Positions 39,999-49,581 of a stretch of DNA of 64,000 bases are shown piece after piece (position 1 is the stretch's first letter; each line of letters begins with the position of its first letter). Source of the DNA: Flavobacteriales bacterium UBA6772 (GTDB taxonomy: Bacteria; Bacteroidota; Bacteroidia; Flavobacteriales; Flavobacteriaceae); NCBI GenBank assembly GCA_905181765.1, contig CAJIYW010000005.1, positions 119,837 through 183,836 on the forward strand, written 5' to 3'. A program made the position numbers and the translations under genes. The notes below the pieces were generated by a model. That model searched no databases and was not told the DNA's origin. It saw only the letters and a program-made list of their open reading frames with translations.

Positions 39999-40901
39999 TT
40001 ATTTTTTAACAAAAGATTCTATGATATTATCCATTTCTCCTTTTGCTGTTACTTCTTCAGAAAATAGATACTTGTATAATGGTTTATTATCAACTTTCGT
40101 TTCTAAACTTAAATTAGTGTTTCGTGCATACACTTCATTCCATTTATTTCTAACCATTTCCCATTTAGGACTGTTCGAAATCCACCAAGACTTTGCAACC
40201 TTACATCTACTGTCTGGTACTTTTTTATAAGTATTGTAACCTTTTTCATTCGCAAGAATGAAATCTTCTTTTCCATTTTGACGAAGAATCTTACTATTGT
40301 CTTGATCATGAACCCAACCATAATTTGTAATTTCATGGCGGTTACCTCTTAAAGTAATGTTGTAATCACTTCTTTGCGTGTATTCCCTTCTTGGTAAAGG
40401 AGCGGTTGTGGTGTTTTCCCAGTAGCTTTTTCCATCTAAGTGAACCCATGTTCCAGATCCCTCATAACGCGGACTGTCATCTACCTGATACACTTTCTGA
40501 GTCCATTGTTTTTTAACACTTTTCTTCTCTTTTTTTTCGAAAATCCAATTATTATTTCCGTTAAACATATAGAAGGCTGTATTTTGATATAGCCAATCTT
40601 GTCTCCAATGTTTAACAATCATAGGTTTGTTAGGGTTACCAACTTGTAAAATATGTTGAATAGATATTTTATTGTTTTTATCTTCAACCAACTCGGCCCA
40701 TTCTAAACCCTTACTAACTTTGGTTTTAGAAGGTAAGTAAGCAGCATCTTTGCTATAATTGAAGGTTTCTGTAAAATTGAAGGTTATTTCAAAACAACCA
40801 CACATTTCCTTTATTGAATTTTTATCTTTTGTTTTTTTACTTTGAGCATTTGCAGAAATAGCTATAATAATAGTTAAAACTTGGAGGAATATTTTTTTCA
40901 T
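39999..40901 (-). CDS. DUF6607-family exported protein, first gene of the operon
   Basis: 300 residues with a signal peptide ending SANA. The family pattern is seen in MCGCFEITFNFTETFNYSKD, HWRQDWLYQN, KQWTQKVYQVDDSPRYEGSG and HDQDNSKILRQNG. Beta-rich, with many conserved tryptophans and two early cysteines (MCGC). No function is established to my knowledge; the operon suggests haem or ferric-chelate handling. It is transcribed from the left side of a symmetric divergent promoter, with its start about 31 bases from the -7 element. Confidence 0.78.
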   Translation of the reverse strand: MKKIFLQVLTIIIAISANAQSKKTKDKNSIKEMCGCFEITFNFTETFNYSKDAAYLPSKTKVSKGLEWAELVEDKNNKISIQHILQVGNPNKPMIVKHWRQDWLYQNTAFYMFNGNNNWIFEKKEKKSVKKQWTQKVYQVDDSPRYEGSGTWVHLDGKSYWENTTTAPLPRREYTQRSDYNITLRGNRHEITNYGWVHDQDNSKILRQNGKEDFILANEKGYNTYKKVPDSRCKVAKSWWISNSPKWEMVRNKWNEVYARNTNLSLETKVDNKPLYKYLFSEEVTAKGEMDNIIESFVKK

Positions 40902-40931
40902 TGTGCAATTATTTATTATGATTAATATTTT

Positions 40932-40985
40932 TTACAAATATATAACTTATTTAGATTAAATAAGAATAAGGTCGTATATTTGTAA
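40932..40985. promoter_or_regulatory. Symmetric divergent promoter with central palindromic operator
   Basis: TTACAAATATA (40932-40942) and TATATTTGTAA (40975-40985) are perfect inverted copies, each containing a TATATTTG -7 element pointing outward. Between them lies CTTATTTA-GAT-TAAATAAG (40946-40964), an 8-bp-arm palindrome. One regulator bound there could control both directions. The AT-rich palindrome and the iron-type operon suggest a Fur-like site; that is inference. Confidence 0.6.
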
Positions 40986-40987
40986 AA

Positions 40988-41198
40988 AATTATGAATAAT
41001 GATGCTATATAAATTTTCAACACTATTGTTTTTTTAAAAAAAGGTGGAATAAAAATATTCTTTTAGAGTGGATACTTTAAAATTTGAATTTATAGTTTCA
41101 TGGAACCATAATGTAGATGATAAGAATTTATAATAAAGATATTTGATTAAGAAGAAGAGAAAAAGGCTATTTAAAAGAGATTTTAATTAGCTTTTTTT
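40988..41198 (+). ncRNA. Candidate small RNA divergent from the iron-type operon
   Basis: From the plus-strand TATATTTG (40975-40982) a transcript would start near 40988 and meet a hairpin at 41160-41198 (GCTA...TAGC and AAAA...TTTT pairs) followed by T7. No reading frame longer than a few codons lies between them. About 210 nt, sharing its operator with the operon on the other side. No known RNA family recognised. Confidence 0.35.
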
Positions 41199-41224
41199 AG
41201 TTAAAATTAAATTCGGTTGAAAAT

Positions 41225-41325
41225 AGTGTTTAAAACACAAGAGTAAATTAGTTTACCTACAAATACTTACATTATAGATTTAAATTTTTATTGACGTAAT
41301 TTTTATAATTATAAAAGCAATAATT
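41225..41325 (+). repeat. rng: Decayed copy of the rng 3' end
   Basis: Bases 41263-41285 match 35291-35313 (last codons of rng) without a mismatch, and similarity continues on both sides: TTTAAAACA(C/T)AA upstream and TAATTTTTATAA(.)TATAAAA with GCAATAATT downstream. It is the end of rng plus the start of its 3' flank, no longer coding. The two copies are direct repeats about 6 kb apart, enclosing the whole iron-type operon. Confidence 0.7.
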
Positions 41326-41364
41326 CATATGTAGTTTAATTGTTAATGTTATGAGTTATTATAT

Positions 41365-41499
41365 TTAATAACTAAATTTTGTAGGCGGATATAAATACTT
41401 GGATATAAATAAATATAATATAAAGGTTATTATAAAAGTTGCAAGTAGAAAATAAAATGGGAATCCTTTTATTTTCATTAGGTACTTTATGTGTTTCAT
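41365..41499 (-). CDS. Small membrane protein, 44 residues
   Basis: Starts MKHIKYLMKIKGFPFYFLLA and ends in YLYPPTKFSY. One clear transmembrane helix (about residues 14-34) with basic residues before it, inside-positive orientation. No family recognised with certainty. It lies in an otherwise gene-free stretch downstream of the AraC gene, on the same strand. Confidence 0.45.
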   Translation of the reverse strand: MKHIKYLMKIKGFPFYFLLATFIITFILYLFISKYLYPPTKFSY

Positions 41500-41569
41500 T
41501 GTTTTACAATCTTATAGTTTTAAATCTAATATTAATTAAGTTTACAAATGTTGCTGAGGTAGAAATATT

Positions 41570-41689
41570 TTAAATCTTAATAATAAAAAAGGTTAAGTTA
41601 ATACACTTTATCTGCAGTAAGAATTTCTTTTTCAATTTACAAATTTCCCCATTATTATATTGTGCTGCAGATGAAAGCTTGATTGCCAT
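41570..41689 (-). CDS. Possible 39-residue protein
   Basis: MAIKLSSAAQYNNGEICKLK followed by a basic and then hydrophobic end (NLTFFIIKI). Its start lies 88 bases past the AraC stop, on the same strand. Amino-acid use looks protein-like in the first half, but this could be chance or a gene remnant. Confidence 0.25.
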   Translation of the reverse strand: MAIKLSSAAQYNNGEICKLKKKFLLQIKCINLTFFIIKI

Positions 41690-41776
41690 TGCAATCTGTA
41701 TTAATTTAAGAACAAAGATATTTACGAATGAAGTGTTTATTGTGTTTAATTTAGTTCAATAAGTATTGATAAAAGA

Positions 41777-42616
41777 TCAATTTTTTTGATACTTCTTCGG
41801 CGTTACTCCGAATTTTATTTTAAACGCTTGAGTAAAGTTTGATAGGTTTTCATACCCAATTTCTTGATAAATATCTGATGGTCTTTTTGATTTATTTCTT
41901 AAAAGGAAGGCAGCATGCTCAAGTCTTTTTTCTTGAAACCATTTACCTGGAGAGCTTTGAAAGTGTTTTTTAAATGTTCTTTTAAATGAGGATGCACTCA
42001 TATTAGTTAAAAATGAAAGTTCTTTTATTGATAGTTTCTTTTCTTTATTATTCTCAACTATCTGAATAAACTTTTGTGTACTATTATCACTATTACTAAT
42101 TAAGGAATAAATAAAATTCACACCTTTAGTTGCAATAAGATATAACATTATTTCTTCAAACTTAGCATCTAAAATATTCTGTTGAATTGATTTTGATAGT
42201 TTAGATATATTTAAAATACTCTTTGTAAATCCTTTTATATATAGATCATAATCGAATGAATACACCGAAGCATAGCTGGCATTATCTTGTGGCTTCAGTT
42301 GAAATTTTCTAATAAAATTGAAGACTGATTCATTAGAGAAGAAGAGTAAAATGCTTCTATATTTCATCTCATCATTATAAGACTTCTCGATCGTTAGGCT
42401 ATTTCCAGCCTTCACTAATGAAAATTGAGAGTTATTAATTAAACGAGTGGAGTTATCAAAAAAGACTTCTTTTGTTCCATTTTGAAGAAAACTAAACGTG
42501 TTTTTACTAAGTACAATTTTTTGTTTGGATATTTCTTGAATATTTACGTAATCATAAATTTCAATGGAGTGAGAAGAATTTAAATTCAACTCATCGGGTA
42601 ATGTGATTGTGCTCAT
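41777..42616 (-). CDS. AraC-family transcriptional regulator
   Basis: 279 residues. The C-terminal AraC DNA-binding domain has both helix-turn-helix motifs (LSIKELSFLTNMSASSFKRT; YQEIGYENLSNFTQAFK, then FGVTPKKYQ). The N-terminal ~180 residues form a cupin-like or ExsA-type sensing domain (FSFLQNGTKEVFFDN; FSLVKAGNSLTIEK) without an obvious ligand motif. The operator it binds is unknown; the divergent palindrome at 40946 is an obvious candidate but equally fits another regulator. Confidence 0.88.
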   Translation of the reverse strand: MSTITLPDELNLNSSHSIEIYDYVNIQEISKQKIVLSKNTFSFLQNGTKEVFFDNSTRLINNSQFSLVKAGNSLTIEKSYNDEMKYRSILLFFSNESVFNFIRKFQLKPQDNASYASVYSFDYDLYIKGFTKSILNISKLSKSIQQNILDAKFEEIMLYLIATKGVNFIYSLISNSDNSTQKFIQIVENNKEKKLSIKELSFLTNMSASSFKRTFKKHFQSSPGKWFQEKRLEHAAFLLRNKSKRPSDIYQEIGYENLSNFTQAFKIKFGVTPKKYQKN

Positions 42617-42832
42617 AGGGATCGCTTATCTCAAGATTTAGTCAAATATAGAGTATAAGCAATAATTAAAAGATCTCTAAAAGGTCATATTATGCTCTTT
42701 TTTAGGAGTTAAAAGAGTTTATTAGCCCCTTGAAATTTTCCTAAAGTAGTAAAATATTAGGGGAAGTCTCTATTACTGCACTTTATAGAGTGATTGAAGT
42801 CTTGTTTTAAAGCATTATGTTAAAGATATTTA

Positions 42833-43888
42833 TTATATCTTCTTAATTAGATACATATAAACAGGATAATGATCTGAATACCCCCCTGTATACCCCCCAT
42901 TAGAAAAACTTCTAAAAGGATATCCCTTATATTTTCCTTTTTTATCACTTAAAAAATGTTTGTTAAAAATCATAGCTTTGAACATTTTATAAGTAGAAAA
43001 ATCTTTTTCTCCCGTATCTAACAACGGTAATGAAATTAGAATCATGTCAAAGAGATTTAAATTGTCTCTATAGGCTAATGTGTTAAATCCTTTTCTGTGT
43101 AAATTTTCATACGGATTGTATATATCATTTATCCCAACATTTTTCTTTTTTCTTTTTGTTTTTAAAATTTTCTTAAAGCTGGTATTATTCGGGTCATCAT
43201 TAAAATCTCCCATCGTTAAGATTTTAGCATTTTCTTCTTTAGCTCTAATTTTTTCTATGATTTTTATATTTTGATATGCGGCTTTTTCTCTTAAAGGTCT
43301 ACTTTTTGCCTCACCACCGCTTCTAGAAGGCCAATGGTTTACAATTATATGAATTAATTCATCATCTAAATAGCCAGAAACCAATAATTGGTCTCTTGTA
43401 AACACCTTTCTATTATTTTTATAAATATTAGGATTAAACACTTCGTGATGTAAGGGTTTAAAATATTTTTTTTGGTACAATAAGGCTACGTCAATTCCTC
43501 GTTTATCAGGAGAATCGTAATGCACAATACCGTATTTTTTTTGTATTAAATGTTTCGATTTTATTAAATCTTCTAAAACACTTCGATTTTCAACTTCAGA
43601 TACCCCTATAATTGCTGGGCTTGTTTTTGCCTCTTCTAATCCTATTTGTGCAATAGTACTTGCTAGTTTGTCAATCTTATCCCAATACACCTTAGATCGG
43701 TTAAATTTCAATTCCATCATCGGGCTTGCTTCGTCATTTATAGAAAGATCGTTTATTGTATCAAATAGATTTTCTAAGTTGTAAAAGGCAATGGTTCTAA
43801 TGGTGTATTTCTTTTCATTTTTCTGAGAAAAAGAGATGCAAATCTGAAATAATAGGATTATAAATAAATAGGTATTTTTATTATTCAT
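42833..43888 (-). CDS. Exported endonuclease/exonuclease/phosphatase-family protein
   Basis: 351 residues from MNNKNTYLFI (43888), chosen over 43921 because it begins a signal peptide (IILLFQICISFS). The EEP fold is shown by AFYNLENLFDTIND (metal-binding NLE), IGVSEVENRSVLEDL, HIIVNHWPSR, MGDFNDDPNNTSF and the final SDHYPVYM. These are the catalytic residues of the DNase I-like superfamily, so it probably cuts nucleic acid or phosphoesters in the periplasm or outside. It is divergent from a TonB receptor and a DUF5689 lipoprotein. Confidence 0.87.
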   Translation of the reverse strand: MNNKNTYLFIILLFQICISFSQKNEKKYTIRTIAFYNLENLFDTINDLSINDEASPMMELKFNRSKVYWDKIDKLASTIAQIGLEEAKTSPAIIGVSEVENRSVLEDLIKSKHLIQKKYGIVHYDSPDKRGIDVALLYQKKYFKPLHHEVFNPNIYKNNRKVFTRDQLLVSGYLDDELIHIIVNHWPSRSGGEAKSRPLREKAAYQNIKIIEKIRAKEENAKILTMGDFNDDPNNTSFKKILKTKRKKKNVGINDIYNPYENLHRKGFNTLAYRDNLNLFDMILISLPLLDTGEKDFSTYKMFKAMIFNKHFLSDKKGKYKGYPFRSFSNGGYTGGYSDHYPVYMYLIKKI

Positions 43889-44017
43889 TTGCTTTTTTTT
43901 GAAGACAAATTTACAGAACAAAATGTATTATTTAAAATAATAGACAAGTTTTGTGAACTTTTTTATAAATAATAATTAGTAGTTTTACTTTGCTATTTAA
44001 ATGAAAAAGAAATTATT

Positions 44018-46768
44018 ATGAATAAAACTATTGTATTAATAGTTCTGTTTCTGCTTTGCCATACATCAATGTATTCCCAAAATGTTATAAGAGGAATTAT
44101 TATAGATAATAATTCTGAGAAGCCTTTATCGGAGGTCTTGATAAGCATTAAAAATACAATTTTTACTACCAAAACAGATTTAAATGGAGCCTTCCATATA
44201 AAGGCCCTTTTCGAAAGGAAATTATATTTTAGAAATTAAGTTTAATGGATTTGAAACTCAGAATCTTCCATTAGAACTTTCTAACAATACTTTAGATTTG
44301 GGTGTTGTTTTATTATTTAGAGATTTCACAGATCAACTAGACTTGAGTATTATTACAATCTCAGATGATGAATTAAATAATGATGCAAGTGCTGCCGATA
44401 ATATTTCTGGCCTTTTACAAGCTTCAAAAGATATTTTTTTAAGAACTGCTGCTTTTGAGTTTAGTTCATCTTTTTTTAAGGTAAAGGGGTTAGATTCTGG
44501 AAATGGTAAAGTTTTAATTAACGGTATTCAGATGAACAAGGTCTATGACGGTAGAGCGCAATGGAGCAATTGGGGTGGCCTAAATGATGTTTTAAGAAAT
44601 CAAGAATTTAGTAATGGTTTAGCAGCTTCTAATGTTACTTTTGGGGGTATTTTAGGGACTACAAATATGAATACAAGAGCATCTTTGCAAAGGCCAGGAA
44701 CAAGATTTTCTTATTCTTCTTCTAATAGAAGTTATGTGCACAGGGCAATGGCAACCCATACTACAGGTATTTCTAAAAATGGTTGGGCAATGACTTTTTC
44801 AGCAAGTAGAAGAGCGGGAACTGAAGGTTTTAATGACGGTACTTCTTACAATGCATACTCTGTATTTACATCTATAGAAAAGAAAATTAACGACCACCAT
44901 AGTATTAATTTTACAGGTATTTTTACACCAAATAGAAGGGGGAAATCTTCACCAAACACCCAAGAGGTTTTTGATTTAAAAGGAATTGAATTTAATGAGT
45001 ATTGGGGGAATTTAAACGGAAGAAAATTAAACTCTCGAATAAAAGAAGTAGCAGAGCCTATCTTAATGCTAAATCATTATTGGGATATTTCAGAAAATGC
45101 AACACTTCAAACAAATGCATCCTATCAATTTGGAAAAATAGGAAATAGTCGTTTAGATTTTAATGGTGGTGCCAACCCTAGTCCCACCTATTACCAAACA
45201 TTACCAAGTTATTTTTTAAGAAGGAATGACTTATCTGGAGCATATATTTCACAAGAAAACTTTGTTAATAACGGACAATTAGATTGGTACCGTATTTTTG
45301 ATGCAAATACTACCAATACAAATGCTGGTCTAAACAATGCCTATGTGTTGTATGAAGATAGAAATGATGACAAACAAATTACAGTAAATACTATTTACAA
45401 TCTAGAGATAAACAACCATATTTCTGTTAACGGAAAATTAGAATACAAACGTTTGCGGTCTCAAAATTTTGCCGAGGTTCTTGATTTATTAGGCGGAAGT
45501 GGCTATTTAGATATTAATAATTTTGCAGATTCAGAAGCACAAATGCAAAATGATGTTTTAAACCCGAATAGAGTTGTAGGCGTTGGTGATGCATTTAGAT
45601 ATAATTTCAATCTAAAGTCAGATTTTATAAATGCTTTTGCACAAGGGCAGTTTAAATATAATAAAGTAGATTTTTTTGCTGCTGTAATGGTTTCTCAAAT
45701 AACAAATCAAAGAGAAGGCTTGTATAAAAACGGACGCTTTGAAAACAATTCTTTAGGGGCCTCAGAAAAAATAAATTTCACAAATTATGGTGTAAAAACA
45801 GGTGCAACTTATAAAATAAATGGACGCAATTTAATAGATGCAAATGTTGCCTATTTAACCCAAGCGCCAACCATTAGAAACTCTTTTTCTAATTCAAGAG
45901 AAAATAATAATATCGTAGAAGACTTACAAAGTGAAAAAGTATTTTCTGCAGATGCAAGTTACATTAGAAGAAGTCCGATTATTACCTCAAGAGTAACGCA
46001 TATTACACTTCAATAAAAGATGCAACAGAAATTTCTTTTTATTTTGCAGATGGCGTTGGAGGAGATAACACGGCATTTGTGCAAGAAATAGTGTCAGGAA
46101 TTAAAAAGAAACAATTGGGTTTAGAACTCGGTTTAGAAGCACAAGTTACGGCCACAATAAAATTAAAAGGTGCAGCGGCTATTGGTAGTTTTGTATATGC
46201 CAATAACCCTAACCTGTACCTTACTTCAGATGTTACAAATGAGGGTATTTTTGATGAAAAAGGGCGCTCAGGAAATTATATATCTAACTTAAAGAACTAT
46301 AAAATTGCAGCAGGGCCTCACCAAGCCTATTCCGCTGGTTTTGAATACAGAGATCCTAATTATTGGTGGATTGGGGCAACGGTAAACTTTTTTAATAATA
46401 CGTATGTAGATATTGCACCATTAACAAGGTCTCGTAATTTTTATTCAGATGCAGATGGCTTAACCTTTCCAGATTATGATCTAGAGTCTGCTAGTCAATT
46501 ATTGCAACAAGAAAAATTTGACGCTTATAAAGTTGTAAACCTTGTTGGAGGTAAATCTTGGAAGATAGATGGTTATTATATTAGTGCATTTGCAACGGTA
46601 AATAATTTATTAAATACAGCGTATAAATCTGGCGGATTTGAACAGGGCAGAAATGCAAATTATAACGAATTAAGTGCAGACAAAGCTCTAAATAAACCTG
46701 TATTTGGCAATAAATATTGGTACGGTAGAGGTACTACATACTTTTTGAACCTAAACTTTAGTTTTTAA
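44018..46768 (+). CDS. TonB-dependent receptor, frameshifted
   Basis: About 915 residues: signal peptide (MNKTIVLIVLFLLCHTSMYS), a CarboxypepD_reg-like domain (IRGIIIDNNSEKPLSEVLIS ... TDLNGAFHIK), plug (ADNISGLLQASKDIFLRTAA; VKGLDSGNGKVLINGIQMNK) and a barrel ending with NLNFSF. Two break zones, near 44212 and 46005, are compatible with one-base errors, since the intervening residues (YILEIKFNGFETQNLPLELS) are family-like. It is followed 11 bases later by a DUF5689 lipoprotein and is divergent from the EEP gene; together they may take up products of extracellular nuclease or phosphatase action. Confidence 0.87.
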
Positions 46769-46779
46769 AAATAAATTGA

Positions 46780-48212
46780 ATGAATATAAAAACAAATAGC
46801 GGCTTCTTAATAGCCCTTGCAACTAGTCTCTTTTTCATAGCTTGTGTAAAGGATAATGATTATACAGTGCCACAAAATTTAGGGGTAGAAGAAAATCTAA
46901 AATTAGAAGCAATATTAGACAGTATTCAAAACAATCAGTTAGAATTAAAATCGATAAAAGATTTAAAAAATTTGTATAATTCTGGTACAGATCCGGTAAA
47001 AATAGTTTCAAATATTGTTGTAAAAGGGTATGTGATTTCTTCGGATGCCAAAGGAAATTATTTTAGAGAATTTTACATACAAGATGCCCCCGAAAATCCA
47101 ACAGCAGGAATTAAAGTAGTACTTAACTTAACCAATAGTTATAATAAATTCAATTTCGGACGTGAAGTATATATTCGACTTAAAAATCTCTATATTGGAG
47201 AAATAAATTCGGGAGACGGTGTAATTTCTATTGGTGGTAAAATAAAATTAACAGACATGTTACAGAAATAGAAAGTATCACTCAAAATCAGATTGAAAAT
47301 TATATGTTTAGGGCGCCAACTACAGAAGTAATTGTTCCTAAAACAGTAACTCTTGGTGGCTTGGAAATGCTGCTAATATCGGAACTTTTGTGCGCATAGA
47401 AAACGCTTATTTCTCATCAAATTTAGCTGGAAAAGCATATCGTAGACCCTTCAGAAGATTTTGATACACAACGTCAAGTTGAAACCTGTGAAGGACCTAG
47501 TGTTGTAACTACTTTTTTAGAAACAAGCTCTTTTGCAAGTTTTGCAAATAAAGCTCTACCAGAGGGTGGTGGAAGTATTAATGCAGTTGTTTCTAGAGAT
47601 TTTAGAGGAGATTTTACGGTTTTAGTTTTAAATACTTTAGATGATGTTAGACATGAAGAATGACAAGATGCACTCCTTTAGCGATTGCAGATTTTTCAAC
47701 AATTCTTTTAGAATGAAGATTTTGAAGCAACTTCTGGCGAGATAAATATATTACGATTGGACTAATTATAGTGAAGCAGGTACTAAAATCTTGGAGGTCT
47801 TATGATGATGTGAACTCTTTCAAGTAAGGCCAGCAAGAATGGGTTCTTTTAGATCTGGTGATGAAAGTACAATTTCTTGGTTAATTACAAAGGGAGTCAA
47901 TTTAGAACACTACTGGAGAGGAATTCTTGTCTTTTGAAACGTCTACCTCTTTTGCAGACGGAAGTACTTTAGAGGTGTTAATTTCTGAAAACTGGAATGG
48001 TACAGTAGCAAATATTACCATGCAAATTGGGTTGCTTTGCCAGCAAGAATAGCGGCTAATAATGACGATTTTAATAGTTTTAATTTTCAACATTTATAAA
48101 TTTATCTTCCTATTCAGGAACTGCTTATATTGCCTTTAAATATATAGGAAATGGAAATGAAGATTTTGATGGAACCTATGAACTAGATAATATCACTATT
48201 ATTGCAAAGTAA
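46780..48212 (+). CDS. DUF5689-domain lipoprotein, heavily frameshifted
   Basis: About 475 residues. Lipoprotein signal with lipobox FIAC, then an OB-like DUF5689 domain (IVVKGYVISSDAKGNYFREF; YIQDAPENPTAGIKVVLNL; GREVYIRLKNLYIGEINSGD). The downstream part is broken by many indels between 47271 and 48100 but still reads as protein: YVDPSEDFDTQRQVETCEGP; SFASFANKALPEGGGSI; a choice-of-anchor-like beta-sandwich (FETSTSFADGSTLEVLISEN); SYSGTAYIAFKYIGNGNED; ending ELDNITIIAK. Likely a surface-exposed partner of the TonB receptor just upstream. Confidence 0.8.
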
Positions 48213-48223
48213 TAATCAAAAGA

Positions 48224-48625
48224 ATGGAAAAAATAGAACATATAGGTATCGCTGTAAAAGATCTTGAGGTGTCAAATAAGTTGTTTGCATCACTTTTTGG
48301 TAAAGAACATTACAAAGAAGAAGAAGTCGCATCTGAGGGTGTAAAAACTTCTTTTTTTAAAAACGGACCCAATAAGATAGAATTATTGCAAGCTACAAAT
48401 GCAGAGAGTCCAATTGCAAAATTTATAGAAAAGAAAGGTGAAGGAGTGCACCACATTGCCTTTGCGGTTTCAGATATAAAAGCAGAAATAAAAAGACTTA
48501 AAACAGCAGGTTTTATTGTTTTAAATGAAACACCTAAAAAAGGCGCAGATAACAAATTAGTAGCTTTTTTACATCCAAAAACTACAAACGGTGTTTTAAT
48601 TGAATTGTGCCAAGAAATAGAATAA
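48224..48625 (+). CDS. mce: Methylmalonyl-CoA epimerase
   Basis: 133-residue VOC-fold metalloenzyme that interconverts (R)- and (S)-methylmalonyl-CoA in propionate metabolism. Seen: HIGIAVKDLEVSNKLF with the first metal histidine, GVHHIAFAVSDIKAEI with the second, and LIELCQE with the metal glutamate at the end. Normal length and intact. First gene of a conserved Bacteroidota run leading to ftsX. Confidence 0.92.
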   Translation: MEKIEHIGIAVKDLEVSNKLFASLFGKEHYKEEEVASEGVKTSFFKNGPNKIELLQATNAESPIAKFIEKKGEGVHHIAFAVSDIKAEIKRLKTAGFIVLNETPKKGADNKLVAFLHPKTTNGVLIELCQEIE

Positions 48626-48699
48626 GTTAAAATACTCCTAACAGGCACTGCCAAATGCATACTAATTATTATCTTGCCAACGTTTTAAAGCTATTATAA

Positions 48700-49578
48700 A
48701 TGCCTCCAAAATATGAATCTTATCAAAAAAGACGCTTAGCATCTTCTTACATATCTGTTGTAATTAGTATTGCTTTGGTGCTTTTTATGGTGGGTGTTTT
48801 AGGTTTGGTACTTTTAAAATCTACTGCAGTTGCGAATAGAGTAAAAGAAAAAGTAGTTATTAGCTTGTACTTAAAAGATAAAATAAGTACCAAACAAATA
48901 AATAGTTTTAAAGCTTCTATTACTAAAGAAGAATTCACAAAAAGAATTATTTATACCTCTAAAAAACAAGCAGCTAAAAAATTTAGCAAAGAAATAGGTG
49001 AAGATTTTTTAACTTTTTTGGGAGATAATCCTTTAAAAAATGAAATAGATATTTTCTTGAAACCAGATTTTATAACTCCAGAAAAAATGCAAGAAATAGA
49101 AACTCGTTTTCTTAAAAATGCATTTGTCGCAGACGTTTCTTACGATAAACTTTTAATAAACCTACTCACAAATAATATTCAAAGAATTAGTTTCTGGCTT
49201 TTAGTTTTAAGCGGATTTTTTGGTTTGGTAGCCATAATTTTAATTAATGGCGCTATTAGATTAACAATATATTCTAAAAGATTTAACATTAAAACCATGC
49301 AAATGGTAGGTGCTACAAAAGGTTTTATTAGAAGACCTTTTATTTGGCAAGGTATAAAGTTAGGCCTTGTTGGTGCATTTTTAGCTTTGATAGGTTTGGG
49401 TGTGGTCATTTATTATTTAGATAAATTTGCACCAAGTTTAGGGTTCTTAAAAGATTATATTTCTCTAAGTTATTTAGGTGGTGGTGTTTTAGCTGCTGCT
49501 TTTATAATTACTTGGTTAAGCACTTTCTTTGCGACGCAACGTTTTTTAAACTTACAAACAGAAGAACTTTATTATTAA
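48700..49578 (+). CDS. ftsX: Cell division protein FtsX
   Basis: 292 residues, four transmembrane helices: SYISVVISIALVLFMVGVLG near the N-terminus, a periplasmic domain (about 50-165) and three C-terminal helices in an FtsX domain (RISFWLLVLSGFFGLVAIIL; MQMVGATKGFIRRPFIWQG). With FtsE it forms an ABC-type complex that activates peptidoglycan hydrolases at the septum. FtsE is not in this window. Confidence 0.92.
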   Translation: MPPKYESYQKRRLASSYISVVISIALVLFMVGVLGLVLLKSTAVANRVKEKVVISLYLKDKISTKQINSFKASITKEEFTKRIIYTSKKQAAKKFSKEIGEDFLTFLGDNPLKNEIDIFLKPDFITPEKMQEIETRFLKNAFVADVSYDKLLINLLTNNIQRISFWLLVLSGFFGLVAIILINGAIRLTIYSKRFNIKTMQMVGATKGFIRRPFIWQGIKLGLVGAFLALIGLGVVIYYLDKFAPSLGFLKDYISLSYLGGGVLAAAFIITWLSTFFATQRFLNLQTEELYY

Positions 49579-49581
49579 CAT

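Noticed and set aside
35328..42616. A genomic island with integrase or transposase
   Set aside because: Direct repeats of the rng end are present, but no recombinase, tRNA gene or insertion sequence was found, so I report only the repeat scar.
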